A DNA stretch of 64,000 bases from DASZRZ01 sp963732925 (lineage in GTDB: Bacteria > Acidobacteriota > Terriglobia > Terriglobales > Acidobacteriaceae). The number at the start of each line of letters is the position of its first letter. The stretch's first letter is position 1. Shown here piece after piece: positions 17,909-29,078 of the stretch. Under the pieces are notes generated by a model. It did not search any database and had not been told where the DNA came from. It saw nothing but the letters and a program-made list of their open reading frames with translations. The position numbers and the translations under genes were made by a program. Location of the stretch: assembly GCA_963732925.1 (NCBI GenBank), contig CAVTBJ010000015.1, forward strand, positions 1 to 64,000. Reading direction: 5' to 3'.

Positions 17909-19450
17909 ATGGGACTGGATTCGTTCGATTTCGCGATCATCGCGCTGTACCTGACCGGCATCACGCTGTTCGGGGTTCATTTCCGCAAGCAGCAGAAGTC
18001 GACTCGCGACTACTTTCTGGCGGACCGCGACATTCCGTGGTGGGCAATTTCGCTGTCCATCGTGGGGTCGGAGACAAGCACGCTCACCATCATCAGCGTT
18101 CCCGGGCTCGCCTACCGCGGCGACCTGACCTTCCTGCAAGTCGTAATGGGTTACATGGTGGGGAGGGTCATCATCAGCCTGCTGCTGATTCCTCACTACT
18201 TTCGCGGGGAACTATATACCGCTTACGAACTGATGGAGCGCCGCTTTGGCGGGCGTCTGCGTTCGCTGACGGCATCGCTGTTCCTGGTGACGCGGGCGGC
18301 GGCCGAAGGAGTGCGGGTATTCGCGGTAGCCATTGTGGTGCGCATCACACTGGGCGCGGTGCTGAGGGGATTTCCCGGCCTCGAACGCGACATCATTGCC
18401 ATCGCCATCGTCACCGTGCTGACGCTGGTGTACACGTTCGAGGGTGGGATGAAGGCGGTGATCTGGACCGATGTGGTGCAGATGTTTCTCTACGTGGGCG
18501 GAACCGTGGTGGGATTCTTCACGCTGCTGAAGCTGGTGCCGGGAGGCTGGGCTACGGTGAGCAGCATGGCCGAGGCGGGGAATAAGTTCCGGGTATTCGA
18601 TTTCACGCCTGACTTTTTTCGCGTCTACACCTTCTGGGCGGGGCTGATCGGGGGAACGTTTCTCACTACGGCTAGCCACGGCACCGATCAGTTGATTGTG
18701 CAGAGACTACTGGTGGCGCGCAGCGAGCGCGATTCCAAGCTGGCGCTGATCAGCAGCGGAGTGGCGGTATTCCTGCAGTTCACGTTTTTCCTGCTGGTGG
18801 GAATTCTGCTGTACGCCTTCTACCATTCCGGGGGGAGCGGGCGCACGTTCGCCTCCTTCGACGAAATTTTTCCCACGTTTATCGTGGAGGACATGCCACA
18901 TGGCGTCTCGGGGCTGCTGATTGCGGCCATCCTGGCGGCGGCCATGTCCAATCTGAGTTCGTCTCTGAACTCCCTTTCATCGAGTTCCATCATGGATTTC
19001 TATGCGCGGCTTCGCCCCCGTGCCGGGGAACGCGAACGCATGCGGCTCTCGCGGGTTTCCACCGTGGCCTGGGCGGCGGTGCTGTTTACCCTCGCGATCC
19101 TGTCGCGCGACATTCGCGTGGTGGTGGAGGTGGGGCTCTCGATCGCCTCGGTGGCCTACGGAGCGCTGCTGGGCGTATTCCTGCTGGGCGTGCTGACCCG
19201 GACTGCCAACGAGCGCGGCACCATGCTGGGCATGTTCTGCGGTTTTGTGTTCAACCTTTACTTGTGGCAGGAGCAGAACCTCTGGCACGCGCTGGCACCC
19301 TATACGGGGTTCTCACTGGCGCTGCCGCGTCCCGTGCCCTGGACGTGGTATGTGACGCTGGGGGTGGGGGTGACGTTCAGCGTCGGTTATGCAGCCAGCA
19401 GGGTTATGGTGCGACCGGACAGACACAGGGCGGCGGCGATGATGAGCTGA
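17909..19450 (+). CDS. Sodium:solute symporter (SSS family)
   Basis: A 513-residue permease with about 13-14 predicted membrane helices. The opening DSFDFAIIALYLTGITLFGV and FRKQQKSTRDYFLADRDIPW are hallmarks of the family (SGLT/PutP type), as is GTDQLIVQRLLVARSERDSK in the middle. These carriers couple sugar, amino-acid or vitamin uptake to sodium. The substrate is not evident, but the STRDYFLADR form is common in acidobacterial sugar or sialic-acid-like transporters. It is divergent from the B3-like hydrolase. Confidence 0.9.
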   Translation: MGLDSFDFAIIALYLTGITLFGVHFRKQQKSTRDYFLADRDIPWWAISLSIVGSETSTLTIISVPGLAYRGDLTFLQVVMGYMVGRVIISLLLIPHYFRGELYTAYELMERRFGGRLRSLTASLFLVTRAAAEGVRVFAVAIVVRITLGAVLRGFPGLERDIIAIAIVTVLTLVYTFEGGMKAVIWTDVVQMFLYVGGTVVGFFTLLKLVPGGWATVSSMAEAGNKFRVFDFTPDFFRVYTFWAGLIGGTFLTTASHGTDQLIVQRLLVARSERDSKLALISSGVAVFLQFTFFLLVGILLYAFYHSGGSGRTFASFDEIFPTFIVEDMPHGVSGLLIAAILAAAMSNLSSSLNSLSSSSIMDFYARLRPRAGERERMRLSRVSTVAWAAVLFTLAILSRDIRVVVEVGLSIASVAYGALLGVFLLGVLTRTANERGTMLGMFCGFVFNLYLWQEQNLWHALAPYTGFSLALPRPVPWTWYVTLGVGVTFSVGYAASRVMVRPDRHRAAAMMS

Positions 19451-19596
19451 TTCCTGGTTGGAGCGGGTGTCCTTTGCTTCTCGTTTGTGCACGGATTTCC
19501 GGGACAACTACCGGCTAAAGCTTGCGCCGGGCAGCTATCTCCTGTAATGTCTGGCGACCTCTCGGAAGCGTCAGCCAGTGGGGCGTGGAGGATCGC

Positions 19597-19935
19597 GTGA
19601 CCAAAGCGAAGACAGAGAAGCGGGGTTCGACCCGTATACGACACCTGGCCAAAATTCCGGTGCGAGTGGCAGCCAACGCCGCTTCGCAGGAGGGAGTCAC
19701 GCGGGACATCAGCCTAACGGGAGTTTTCCTCTACATTGATTCGAAGCTGACGCAGGGATCGCAACTGGAGGCCGTCCTGCCCATTCCGTCCGCCCCCGAT
19801 CAGGAACCCAATCTGTGGGTACGGTGCAAGTGCCGCATAGTTCGGGTTGAGGAAGTCCCCAACGCGCGCGAATTCGGGGTCGCGGCCACCATTGAGGAAT
19901 ACGAGGCTGTGCCGCAGGCGGTGACGGAACTCTGA
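19597..19935 (+). CDS. PilZ-domain protein
   Basis: A 112-residue single-domain protein starting at GTG 19597 with GGAGG seven bases upstream. Both cyclic-di-GMP-binding motifs are present: RxxxR (RGSTR, about residue 9) and DxSxxG (DISLTG, about residue 37). PilZ proteins of this kind act as c-di-GMP receptors for motility, secretion or polysaccharide control. It is followed by a 20-base-spaced inverted repeat (GCAGGCG / CGCCTGC, 19956-19981) and then the tig promoter region. Confidence 0.85.
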   Translation: MTKAKTEKRGSTRIRHLAKIPVRVAANAASQEGVTRDISLTGVFLYIDSKLTQGSQLEAVLPIPSAPDQEPNLWVRCKCRIVRVEEVPNAREFGVAATIEEYEAVPQAVTEL

Positions 19936-20027
19936 GGCTCCTCAGGAAAACACCCGCAGGCGTTAATGACAATCCGCCTGCAATGGCTTGGCTCAGGATG
20001 ACAGGAGTTCGGGTCCGCTCCGCTGAA

Positions 20028-20056
20028 TTGACCCCTGCGCGCCAGCCGCTTATAGT
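20028..20056 (+). promoter_or_regulatory. Sigma70-type promoter for tig-clpP-clpX
   Basis: TTGACC (20028-20033) and TATAGT (20051-20056) are separated by exactly 17 bases. Transcription would start near 20063, leaving a leader of about 45 bases before the GTG of tig. This is one of the best promoter matches in the window. Confidence 0.65.
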
Positions 20057-20108
20057 CAAAAGGTCGCTTCTCAAGACGCAGCTCAACTGGACGACCGATT
20101 GAAATCCT

Positions 20109-21416
20109 GTGACAACCACTGAAACCAACACGAGCACCCGACGCGAAGTTCAAATCGAAGTTCCCACCGACATTGTGAGCCGCGAAACCGATGCGGTTGT
20201 GCAGAAGCTGCAGAAGTTTGCGCGCCTGCCGGGTTTCCGCAGCGGAAAAGTCCCGCCTTCCATTATCCGGCAGCGGTTTCCGGAGCAGATCCGCAGCGAG
20301 GTGCTGGAGGCGCTGATTCCGCGCTATTTCCGGCGGGAAGCCGAGAAGCAGGGATTGGTGCCGGTGTCGCAGCCCCAGGTAACGGATTTGCACCTGCACG
20401 AGGGAGAACCGCTGCGCTTCAAAGCCAGTTTTGAAGTGCTGCCTCCGATTGAGATTTCCGGCTACGAAAACCTGCAGGTCGAGAAACCGGCTATCAGCGT
20501 CGAGGAGCAGGAAGTCGAGGACGCCGTCGGCCAACTGCGCGAGCAGCAGGCAAGCTACTCTCCGGTGGAAGGACGTGCCCTGGAAGATGGCGATTTTGCC
20601 CAGGTTTCCGTGGTGGGCAAGCCTGCAACCGCGGAAGCCACTGAGCCGACTGCCAAGACGGAAGGAAAGCCAGGCGAACCCAAGCCGGTTGAGCTCGAGG
20701 ACGTGCTGGTGGAGATTGGCGGGCAGGCGACCGTAAGCGAATTCACCGAGAACCTGCGGGGGGCCTCGGAGGGCGAGGAGCGCGTCTTCGAGGTGAACTA
20801 TCCGGAGGATTTTTCCGACCAGCGCCTGGCGGGGAAGAAATTCGTCTATACCATTCAGGTGAAGGGCATCAAGAAGAAAGAGCTGCCGGAGCTCAATGAC
20901 GAGTTTGCCAAAACGGTAGGCATTGGAACGCTGGACGAGTTGCGCAGCCAGCTCCGCACCAACCTGCAGCGGCGGAAGGAGAGCGAGGCCGAGCGCGAGG
21001 GCAAGGAAAAGATCGTGGATGAGCTGCTGAAGCAGCACTCCTTCGAGGTTCCCGAGGCCCTCGTCGAACACCAGATCGATATCCGGCTGGAGCGGGGCTT
21101 GCGCGCCCTGGCGGCCCAGGGCATGAAGCCCGAGGACATGAAGCGCATGGACTTTGGGCGGCTGCGCAGTGGCCAGCGCGAGGCCGCTGTCCGTGACGTC
21201 AAGTCGGCCCTGCTGCTGGAGCGGATCGCGGAAAAGGAAAACATTGAAGTCAGCGAGGCAGAGCTCGATCAGGAGATTGAGGCCATTGCCCAGCAGTCGC
21301 GGCAAGACATAGGGGCGGTGCGCTCCAAGCTGGCCAGTGAAGGTGCTTTGGAGAGGATGCGTTCCCGAATGAGGAACGATAAGGCGCTCGATTTCCTGTA
21401 TCAGCAATCCGCCTAG
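20109..21416 (+). CDS. tig: Trigger factor, ribosome-associated chaperone
   Basis: A 435-residue chaperone that binds at the ribosomal exit tunnel and helps nascent chains fold. The ribosome-docking signature GFRSGKVPPSII is at about residues 41-52. The peptidyl-prolyl isomerase domain follows (residues about 155-245), with an acidobacteria-style insertion rich in Glu, Pro and Lys (TEPTAKTEGKPGEPKP). A long helical C-terminal arm completes it. The start is GTG at 20109, because the preceding in-frame codon run contains TGA. The gene order tig-clpP-clpX is the classic one. Confidence 0.95.
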   Translation: MTTTETNTSTRREVQIEVPTDIVSRETDAVVQKLQKFARLPGFRSGKVPPSIIRQRFPEQIRSEVLEALIPRYFRREAEKQGLVPVSQPQVTDLHLHEGEPLRFKASFEVLPPIEISGYENLQVEKPAISVEEQEVEDAVGQLREQQASYSPVEGRALEDGDFAQVSVVGKPATAEATEPTAKTEGKPGEPKPVELEDVLVEIGGQATVSEFTENLRGASEGEERVFEVNYPEDFSDQRLAGKKFVYTIQVKGIKKKELPELNDEFAKTVGIGTLDELRSQLRTNLQRRKESEAEREGKEKIVDELLKQHSFEVPEALVEHQIDIRLERGLRALAAQGMKPEDMKRMDFGRLRSGQREAAVRDVKSALLLERIAEKENIEVSEAELDQEIEAIAQQSRQDIGAVRSKLASEGALERMRSRMRNDKALDFLYQQSA

Positions 21417-21711
21417 GCTTGGCGTTGCCGTTGGTTGCTTGCCGGATAGTCCGGCATACCCGAGGCGGGCGCGGAAGCGTGGTAGAATTTTTCCATTGAT
21501 CGCACTGCGCGACGCCAGCATTGGCTTCGAGCCTGTTGGCCGGTTCCCTCCTGATGCTGTTCAGGCTGCCATATCGAGCAGACCGCAGCACGGAGGAAAG
21601 TTTGCTGCAACTCTTCCCTCCCCTCCAGCTTGAATTGGACTCGGGCGCCCCGGCGGGGAGCGGGAGTCCAGGCAACAGAAAGGGCAGAGAAATACGAGAG
21701 GACCTCAAAAT

Positions 21712-22299
21712 ATGCTGGTACCGATGGTCATCGAGCAAACGGGCCGCGGCGAGCGGGCCTACGACATTTACAGCAGGTTGCTGCGGGACCACATCATCTT
21801 TTTAGGTACGCCGATTGACGATACGGTGGCGAACCTGATTATCGCGCAGATGCTGTTTCTGGCCGCCGAGGATCCAGAGAAGGACATCCAACTGTATATC
21901 AATTCGCCCGGGGGATCGATCACCGCGGGCATGGCCGTTTACGACACCATGCAGTTCATCAAGCCGGACGTGATGACGATCTGCATCGGGCAGGCGGCCA
22001 GCATGGGAGCGGTTCTGCTGGCGGCGGGGGCGGCCAAGAAGCGGTTTGCGCTGCCCAACTCCCGAATCCTGATCCATCAGCCGCACATGATGGGCGGGCT
22101 GGCTGGGCAGGCGACCGATATTGACATCCACGCCCGGGAAATTCTTCGCATGCGGGAAATTCTTAACCAGATCCTGGCTCACCACACGGGCCAGCAACTG
22201 GATAAGGTGGAAAAGGACGTAGAACGCGACTTTATTATGAATTCCGAGCAGAGCAAGGAGTACGGAATCATCGACGACATCATCTATCAGCCCCGCTAG
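21712..22299 (+). CDS. clpP: ATP-dependent Clp protease, proteolytic subunit
   Basis: A 195-residue serine protease subunit. It forms a tetradecamer that works with ClpX, encoded just downstream. The catalytic triad is visible: Ser in GQAASMGAVLL, His in RILIHQPHMMGG, and Asp in the later KDVERDFIMNSEQS. The leader is short (MLVPMVIEQTGRGERAYDIY), so processing would remove few residues. A 7-bp inverted repeat with a TAG loop (TGCCGGA / TCCGGCA, 21440-21456) lies between tig and clpP. No T-tract follows it, so co-transcription remains likely. Confidence 0.96.
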   Translation: MLVPMVIEQTGRGERAYDIYSRLLRDHIIFLGTPIDDTVANLIIAQMLFLAAEDPEKDIQLYINSPGGSITAGMAVYDTMQFIKPDVMTICIGQAASMGAVLLAAGAAKKRFALPNSRILIHQPHMMGGLAGQATDIDIHAREILRMREILNQILAHHTGQQLDKVEKDVERDFIMNSEQSKEYGIIDDIIYQPR

Positions 22300-22402
22300 G
22301 GCTTGTAATCGGGGGTAAGATGATGGGGAACTTGGCGGCCGGGGAGTCCCCGGAAACCGGGTTTCCAGCACGGCACTGAGAGAGGGCGTACAGGAGTCAA
22401 CC

Positions 22403-23679
<1,277 letters not shown>

Positions 23680-23699
23680 CCAGTTCGACAATTTGCAGT

Positions 23700-23729
23700 A
23701 AAAAGCCCGGCTGAAAGGCCGGGCTTTTT
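23700..23729 (+). terminator. Rho-independent terminator after clpX
   Basis: Perfect inverted repeat AAAAAGCCCGGC / GCCGGGCTTTTT with a six-base loop (TGAAAG) and a T-run, 20 bases after the clpX stop. Confidence 0.9.
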
Positions 23730-23949
23730 GTTTGGGGTCTGGCCCGAGCTTACGACAAACTGGGGCTCAATGCGAAGCCATGGCTTCCGAATTGTTTGGC
23801 TCGGATCCTCGGCTGCTTGGGTGTGCGGCGAGGCCGGCGAGCATGGCAGTAGGGTCTCCGATCTTGATAGCTGCTGTTTTTGAAGATTCGACTGGGAGGC
23901 GTACTATAGAAACTTGTGTGAAGTGATTCTTTAGCGACAGGAGTAATTC

Positions 23950-24546
<597 letters not shown>

Positions 24547-24600
24547 AACATCCATTCCACGGAAACGCTGAGGCGCGGAGCGGGTTCCGCACAGGAGCGG

Positions 24601-24638
24601 CAGGGGCGGACGAGCTGTCCGCCCCTGGCGTTTTTTTT
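24601..24638 (+). terminator. Rho-independent terminator after the thioredoxin-like gene
   Basis: An 11-bp perfect stem (CAGGGGCGGAC / GTCCGCCCCTG) with a five-base loop, followed by GCG and eight T residues, 54 bases after the stop codon. Confidence 0.88.
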
Positions 24639-24710
24639 GCCGAGTCTGGCTCCTCCCTCCCCGAGTTCAAATCAGGAGCAGCAGGACAAGCAGCAGCCCG
24701 GGCCGCTCCG

Positions 24711-25692
24711 TCATTCCTGCGGGGCGGGCAGCGATGCCCCCGGCAGGGGAACGTCGATGGAGCGGATGTGGATGTCGCGCTGAGGGAATGGAATTTCGAT
24801 GTTGCGCTCGCCCAAAGCGCGGAAGGCAGCAAAGTAGAGCTCGCTCTTGAGAATCTGGGGAGTTCGCACCTGCGTGCTGGTCCAGACCCGCAGCTCGAAA
24901 TTCAGTGAACTGTCGCCGAATTCGGTGAAGATGACGTCCGGCTTGGGATCGCGCAGCACGTTGGAATTGCGTCCGGCGACTTCCAGCAGGGTGTCGCGCA
25001 CCACCTCGGGCTGCGCCGAATAGGAAACGCCGATGGGAAGACGCAACCGGACCCGCTGGTCATTCAGCGTCCAGTTGGTAATGCGCTGGGTGATGAATTC
25101 CAGATTGGGGACGATGATCACCACGTTGTCGTTGGTGCGCACCCAGGTGCTGCGGCCGGCAATGCGCACGATGTCGCCATAGAGATTTTCGATTTCGACG
25201 CGGTCTCCCACGCGAATGGGACGCTCCAGCAGCAGAATGATTCCGGAAACAAAGTTATTCACGACGGGCTGCAAGCCCACGCCGACGCCGACGCCGACGG
25301 CGCCGCCGAGGAGCACCAGGGAACTTCAGATTCACCCCCAGCGACTGAATGGCAATGGCAAAGCCGAGCGCCAGCACGACATAACCGATCCCCACCTCCA
25401 CCGCATACTGCACCCCGGGCTCCAGTCCGGTGTGCTTCAAAATGCGGTTGCGCAGCAGCCATTGCACAGAACGGGAGACCAGAACCCATACGACCATGAA
25501 GACCAGGGCTTTGACAACGAAGACCAGCGTGATCTGAACTCCGCCTACCTGGAAGAAGCTGCGATAGAGCAGATCGCGCAAGCCGTCCCCAAGGAAACTG
25601 ACCGAAGGAAATACATTCGACGCCAACAGCAGCGCGGCGAGGATGGCCAGCGACGCAAGTGCGATTCCCAGGAAGCTCCGCCCGATCTTCAT
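24711..25692 (-). CDS. mscS: MscS-type mechanosensitive channel, one frameshift
   Basis: Small-conductance mechanosensitive channel, about 326 residues once corrected. Four hydrophobic helices lie in the N-terminal half (for example GIALASLAILAALLLASNVF and VGIGYVVLALGFAIAI). The pore helix has the G-rich signature GGAVGVGVGVGLQPVVNN followed by FVSGIILLLERPIRVGDRVE and the beta domain NLYGDIVRIAGRSTWVRTND. The frame shifts at about 25320, where one extra T turns KSLVLLGG into KFPGAP. These channels release solutes under hypo-osmotic shock. The start at 25692 has AAGGA upstream. Confidence 0.88.
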
Positions 25693-25942
25693 GTCCTTAT
25701 TGTGCCTTGAACGCGGGAACCAGCGCCACTGGAGAGCATTTCAGGACAGAAGAGGGGGGCATCCGGAGATCACCCACGTGCCTCATCCGTGTTACGACAC
25801 ATTCACGCAAAAGCAGTTTTTATGCGGGTCATAAGCCATAGCGGAGATAAAAAGGTTCGATGCGAATCGCCGCCAAATCGCGCTACAGTGAACTTGAGAT
25901 CGCAGGGAGCGGCGATCTCGGGGGCTAGACTGGAGTACGGTT

Positions 25943-26173
25943 GTGAGACCTGGTTTGATTCTTTCCGCTCTTTTCCTATCTTCAATTCTGAGCTTGACTG
26001 CCTCGGGCTGTGCCAGTGCGAACCGGCTCCAGGCTCCTCTGGTAACGATTCCGGGAAATTGCATTCTGGGAGGCAACATGCAAAAGGCCAACTGCGTTCA
26101 ACTCACTCCCGATCAGGCCGAATGCAGTGGGGTGATCGTCAAATTTGCCTGCGTGAAGGTGCACACGCGGTAA
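25943..26173 (+). CDS. Small putative lipoprotein with five cysteines
   Basis: A 76-residue protein from GTG 25943, with TGGAG upstream. A signal sequence (MRPGLILSALFLSSILSLT) ends in a lipobox-like ASGC; the cysteine at about residue 23 would be lipidated, although a Leu at -3 would be more usual. Four more cysteines follow at about 15-residue spacing (GNCILG, ANCVQL, AECSGV, FACVKV), enough for two disulfides. No family is recognised. The stop is followed by 133 bases and then the histidine-kinase gene. Confidence 0.55.
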   Translation: MRPGLILSALFLSSILSLTASGCASANRLQAPLVTIPGNCILGGNMQKANCVQLTPDQAECSGVIVKFACVKVHTR

Positions 26174-26306
26174 GGTCGCGGCAGCTGCCAAATGACTGCC
26201 ATCCACCGGATCCCAGGGTACATGCGCGGGCAGCTTCTCTCGATACACGCAGGCGCTACCTTCGGCCCGGGCCGCAAAGCGGAAAGAAGGTGTACCATTT
26301 GGGGTC

Positions 26307-28175
26307 ATGGGGGCGACGCACCCGCTTCGGTCGGCGGCAGGAATCCTCGAGCAGGGATGGATCCCCGCCGTGCTGGCTTCCTGCCGCGACGGCGTGGCCG
26401 GATTCGACCGCGAGTTGCGCTGCATTCTGTGGAACCCCGCCATGGAGCGCGTCTCCGGAATGCCATCCAGCGAGGCCATGGGACAGCATGCGCTGAACAT
26501 CTTTCCTTTTTTGAAAAACAGTGACGCCGGGAATTGCCTGCGCAAAGCTTTGGAAGGCGAATCGAGCGTTTCCGGCAACCAGGCATGCTGGGCACGGGAA
26601 GCCTCCGACTCCAAGCCCTGCGACATTCAGTGCTCCCCGGTTCGCGGCCCCGGGGGAGAGGTCGTGGGCGCCATTACCGTGTTCCAGGAGATCCGGGAAC
26701 AACACGAAACCGCAATTGCCCGCCGCAACCGGCAGGAGCTGCTGGACCACATAACCGGGGCAGCGCCCCTGGGATTCCTGCTGATCGACGACCGCAGCGA
26801 CGAAGTCATCTTTGCCAATCACAAGTTTTGCGAGATCTGGGGTCTGGAAGGGATGGCCGAGCCGGTCTGCTCGGGAAGAGTCACCAACAGTTTCCTGATC
26901 CCGCTTTGCTCTCCCCTGGTGCGAGACCCGGAGTCTTTTGCGGAATCGTGCAAGCCGCTGCAGTTCCCCGAGTACCGGGCCACCATCGAAGACGAGATTG
27001 AATTTCGCGACGGGCGCGTCATCAAGAGATTTTCCACCCAGATTCGCGAGAGAGGCGACGTCTATGCCGGCCGCCTGTTCGTGTTTGAAGATATCACCGA
27101 CCGCCGGCGCATTGCGGAAGCCTTGCGCCAGAAGCAGGCGGAGTTGCGGCTCATCATCGACTCGCTCCCGATTCTGGTGGCCTACATCGACCGCAATGAC
27201 CATTACCGCTACGCCAACAAGACTTACAGGGACTGGTTCGGGGTGGACCCAGCGGGCAAGCACGTGCTCGAAGTTCTGAGCGAAGATGCCTATGCCATGT
27301 CGCGTCCCTACCGGGAAGCCGCGCTGCGAGGCGAGTCCGCCAAGTTCGAGACTAATTTCCAATTTCGCACCGGGCCCAAACGCTATGTGCACTGCTCCTA
27401 CATTCCGGACATCCGCGCGGATGGCTCGGTGCCGGGCTGCATTGTGTTTCTCTACGATCTGACGGACCGCAAGCGCGAGGAAGAAGCCCTGCTGGAGGCC
27501 GAAAAGCTGGCCACCATGGGACGGATCGCAGCCACCATTGCGCATGAAATCAACAACCCCCTGGCCTCGATCACCAACCTGGTGTACCTGCTGGAGAGTT
27601 CCACCGCGGTCGGAGAGCAGGAACAGCAGTGGATCTCGCTGCTGACCGACGAGGTCGGACGCGTCTCCCAGATCACCCGGCAGACCCTGGGCTTCTACCG
27701 CCAGACAACCCATCCGGCGCGGGTGGACGTCTCCGCCATGCTGGAGGAAGTGCTCACTCTGCTGGCGCAGGACATCGGCAGCCGCCAGGCGGAGGTAATG
27801 CGCGATCTGGCGCCTGGCGTCGAGGTGGAAGGCTACGCCATCGAGTTGCGGCAGGTCGCCATCAATCTGATTGCCAACGCGCTAGACGCGGTCGGCAACC
27901 ACGGCACCATCGGCGTGCGGACCGCGGACTTGGGCGACAAAGTCGAACTGGTGATTTATGACCGCGGCCCGGGTATTCCGCAGCAGGTCGTAAACCGCAT
28001 CTTTGAACCCTTCTTCACTACCAAAGGGCAGAAAGGCACGGGACTGGGCCTGTGGGTGACACGAGGAATCGTCGAGAAACACGGCGGCAGCATCAGCGTA
28101 GAGACAGACACCACCCCAGGCCGTAGCGGAACCCGTTTTGCGATTACCCTTCCGCGACGCTTCTGGCACGTGTAG
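26307..28175 (+). CDS. Triple-PAS sensor histidine kinase
   Basis: A 622-residue kinase with no membrane helices, so probably cytosolic. Three PAS-like domains lie at about residues 20-130, 150-275 and 280-395. Both inter-PAS ends carry the usual (DI/DL)TDR pattern (VFEDITDRRRIAEAL, FLYDLTDRKREEEAL). The phospho-acceptor is His413 in AHEINNPLASI. ATPase boxes are N (NLIANALDAVGN), G1 (DRGPGIP), F (RIFEPFFTTKGQ) and G2 (GTGLGLW). It belongs to the NtrB-like class with a full kinase core but no receiver domain. No response-regulator gene is adjacent, so it is an orphan; the ligand or redox signal of the PAS domains is unknown. Confidence 0.93.
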   Translation: MGATHPLRSAAGILEQGWIPAVLASCRDGVAGFDRELRCILWNPAMERVSGMPSSEAMGQHALNIFPFLKNSDAGNCLRKALEGESSVSGNQACWAREASDSKPCDIQCSPVRGPGGEVVGAITVFQEIREQHETAIARRNRQELLDHITGAAPLGFLLIDDRSDEVIFANHKFCEIWGLEGMAEPVCSGRVTNSFLIPLCSPLVRDPESFAESCKPLQFPEYRATIEDEIEFRDGRVIKRFSTQIRERGDVYAGRLFVFEDITDRRRIAEALRQKQAELRLIIDSLPILVAYIDRNDHYRYANKTYRDWFGVDPAGKHVLEVLSEDAYAMSRPYREAALRGESAKFETNFQFRTGPKRYVHCSYIPDIRADGSVPGCIVFLYDLTDRKREEEALLEAEKLATMGRIAATIAHEINNPLASITNLVYLLESSTAVGEQEQQWISLLTDEVGRVSQITRQTLGFYRQTTHPARVDVSAMLEEVLTLLAQDIGSRQAEVMRDLAPGVEVEGYAIELRQVAINLIANALDAVGNHGTIGVRTADLGDKVELVIYDRGPGIPQQVVNRIFEPFFTTKGQKGTGLGLWVTRGIVEKHGGSISVETDTTPGRSGTRFAITLPRRFWHV

Positions 28176-28326
28176 GTTCCCACCCGGCTCCAATATTCAG
28201 CGCAATTCTCCCGCAAGGTCCGGGGCTGCGCTGTTCTTCTCTCCTGCATCACACATGGTGTTCTTAGCTCCAAACGAGCGCGGAGGCTCCCGGCGGCGCT
28301 GGGGCAGGCGCGATGAGGAGAATGCC

Positions 28327-28992
28327 ATGAAACTTTTTAGAATTGCGGGAGCATTGGTGCTGCTGGCGGGAGTCGTGGTCGGGCAGCAGCAACCGGCTGC
28401 GGCAGGCGCCCAGATGGGACAACAATCGGGCGTCAGTCAGCCGGCGGGGCAGTCAAATGCTCCAGCCACACCCGCGGGCACTCAAACTCAGGGACAGCAG
28501 CCGGCGACTTCGCAGGCTCCGTCCGGCGGCCAGTCGGGGTCCCAGCCAGCGTCGTCCACACGCGCGGAAGCGGGCCAGCATCCGGGATTTCCCGCCGGGC
28601 CGGGAATGATTGAAGGCTGCCTGAGCCAGGCGGGGAACGACTATAAAATTAAGCCGTCGGAAGGCGGCGGACCGGCATTCACGCTGAGTTTGAATTCGCA
28701 AACGGCAGAAAACCCCAACCTGAAGCAAGATATGGCGAACAGCGCCGGAGAACTGGTGAAAGTCTGCGGCTATCCGGCCGTTTTGGGCGGCGGCAGCGCA
28801 GCGGCAGGCGGAGAGCAGACAGGCCCCGGAGGGGGATCCGCTGGGGCAGGGGCCCAGACCGCCCTGGCAAGCGCCAGCGGCGCCTCGCACACCCTGGACC
28901 TCACGCGCTTCATCCCGCTGAATAAACCTTGCAGGACAGGCAGTTCGCAGGCTCCCACCAGCGGCGGCAGCACGCAGACCGCGACGCGATAG
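28327..28992 (+). CDS. Secreted low-complexity protein (DUF5818-like core)
   Basis: A 221-residue protein with a signal peptide (MKLFRIAGALVLLAGVVVGQ) starting at 28327, with GAGGAG upstream. About 75 residues of Gln/Ala/Ser/Gly-rich linker follow. A compact domain then begins at about residue 90 with MIEGCLSQAGNDYKIKPSEG and includes GELVKVCGYPAVLGGGS. The IEGCL opening and paired cysteine match small secreted acidobacterial domains labelled DUF5818; that assignment is from memory and needs a profile search. It is the first of a probable pair with the secretin that follows 86 bases later. Confidence 0.6.
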   Translation: MKLFRIAGALVLLAGVVVGQQQPAAAGAQMGQQSGVSQPAGQSNAPATPAGTQTQGQQPATSQAPSGGQSGSQPASSTRAEAGQHPGFPAGPGMIEGCLSQAGNDYKIKPSEGGGPAFTLSLNSQTAENPNLKQDMANSAGELVKVCGYPAVLGGGSAAAGGEQTGPGGGSAGAGAQTALASASGASHTLDLTRFIPLNKPCRTGSSQAPTSGGSTQTATR

Positions 28993-29078
28993 GGCTGGGG
29001 GCGCATTCCAAAAGTACCCAGGCGGCGGTGTGGAAGTGGTTGGCGGGCGAAGGGGAATCGGAATTACAATCAGCGCTG

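Noticed and set aside
17838..19955. CTCCTCAGGAAAAC repeated at 17838 and 19939 as a possible regulatory motif
   Set aside because: A 14-base match between two places is close to chance at this GC content and window size.
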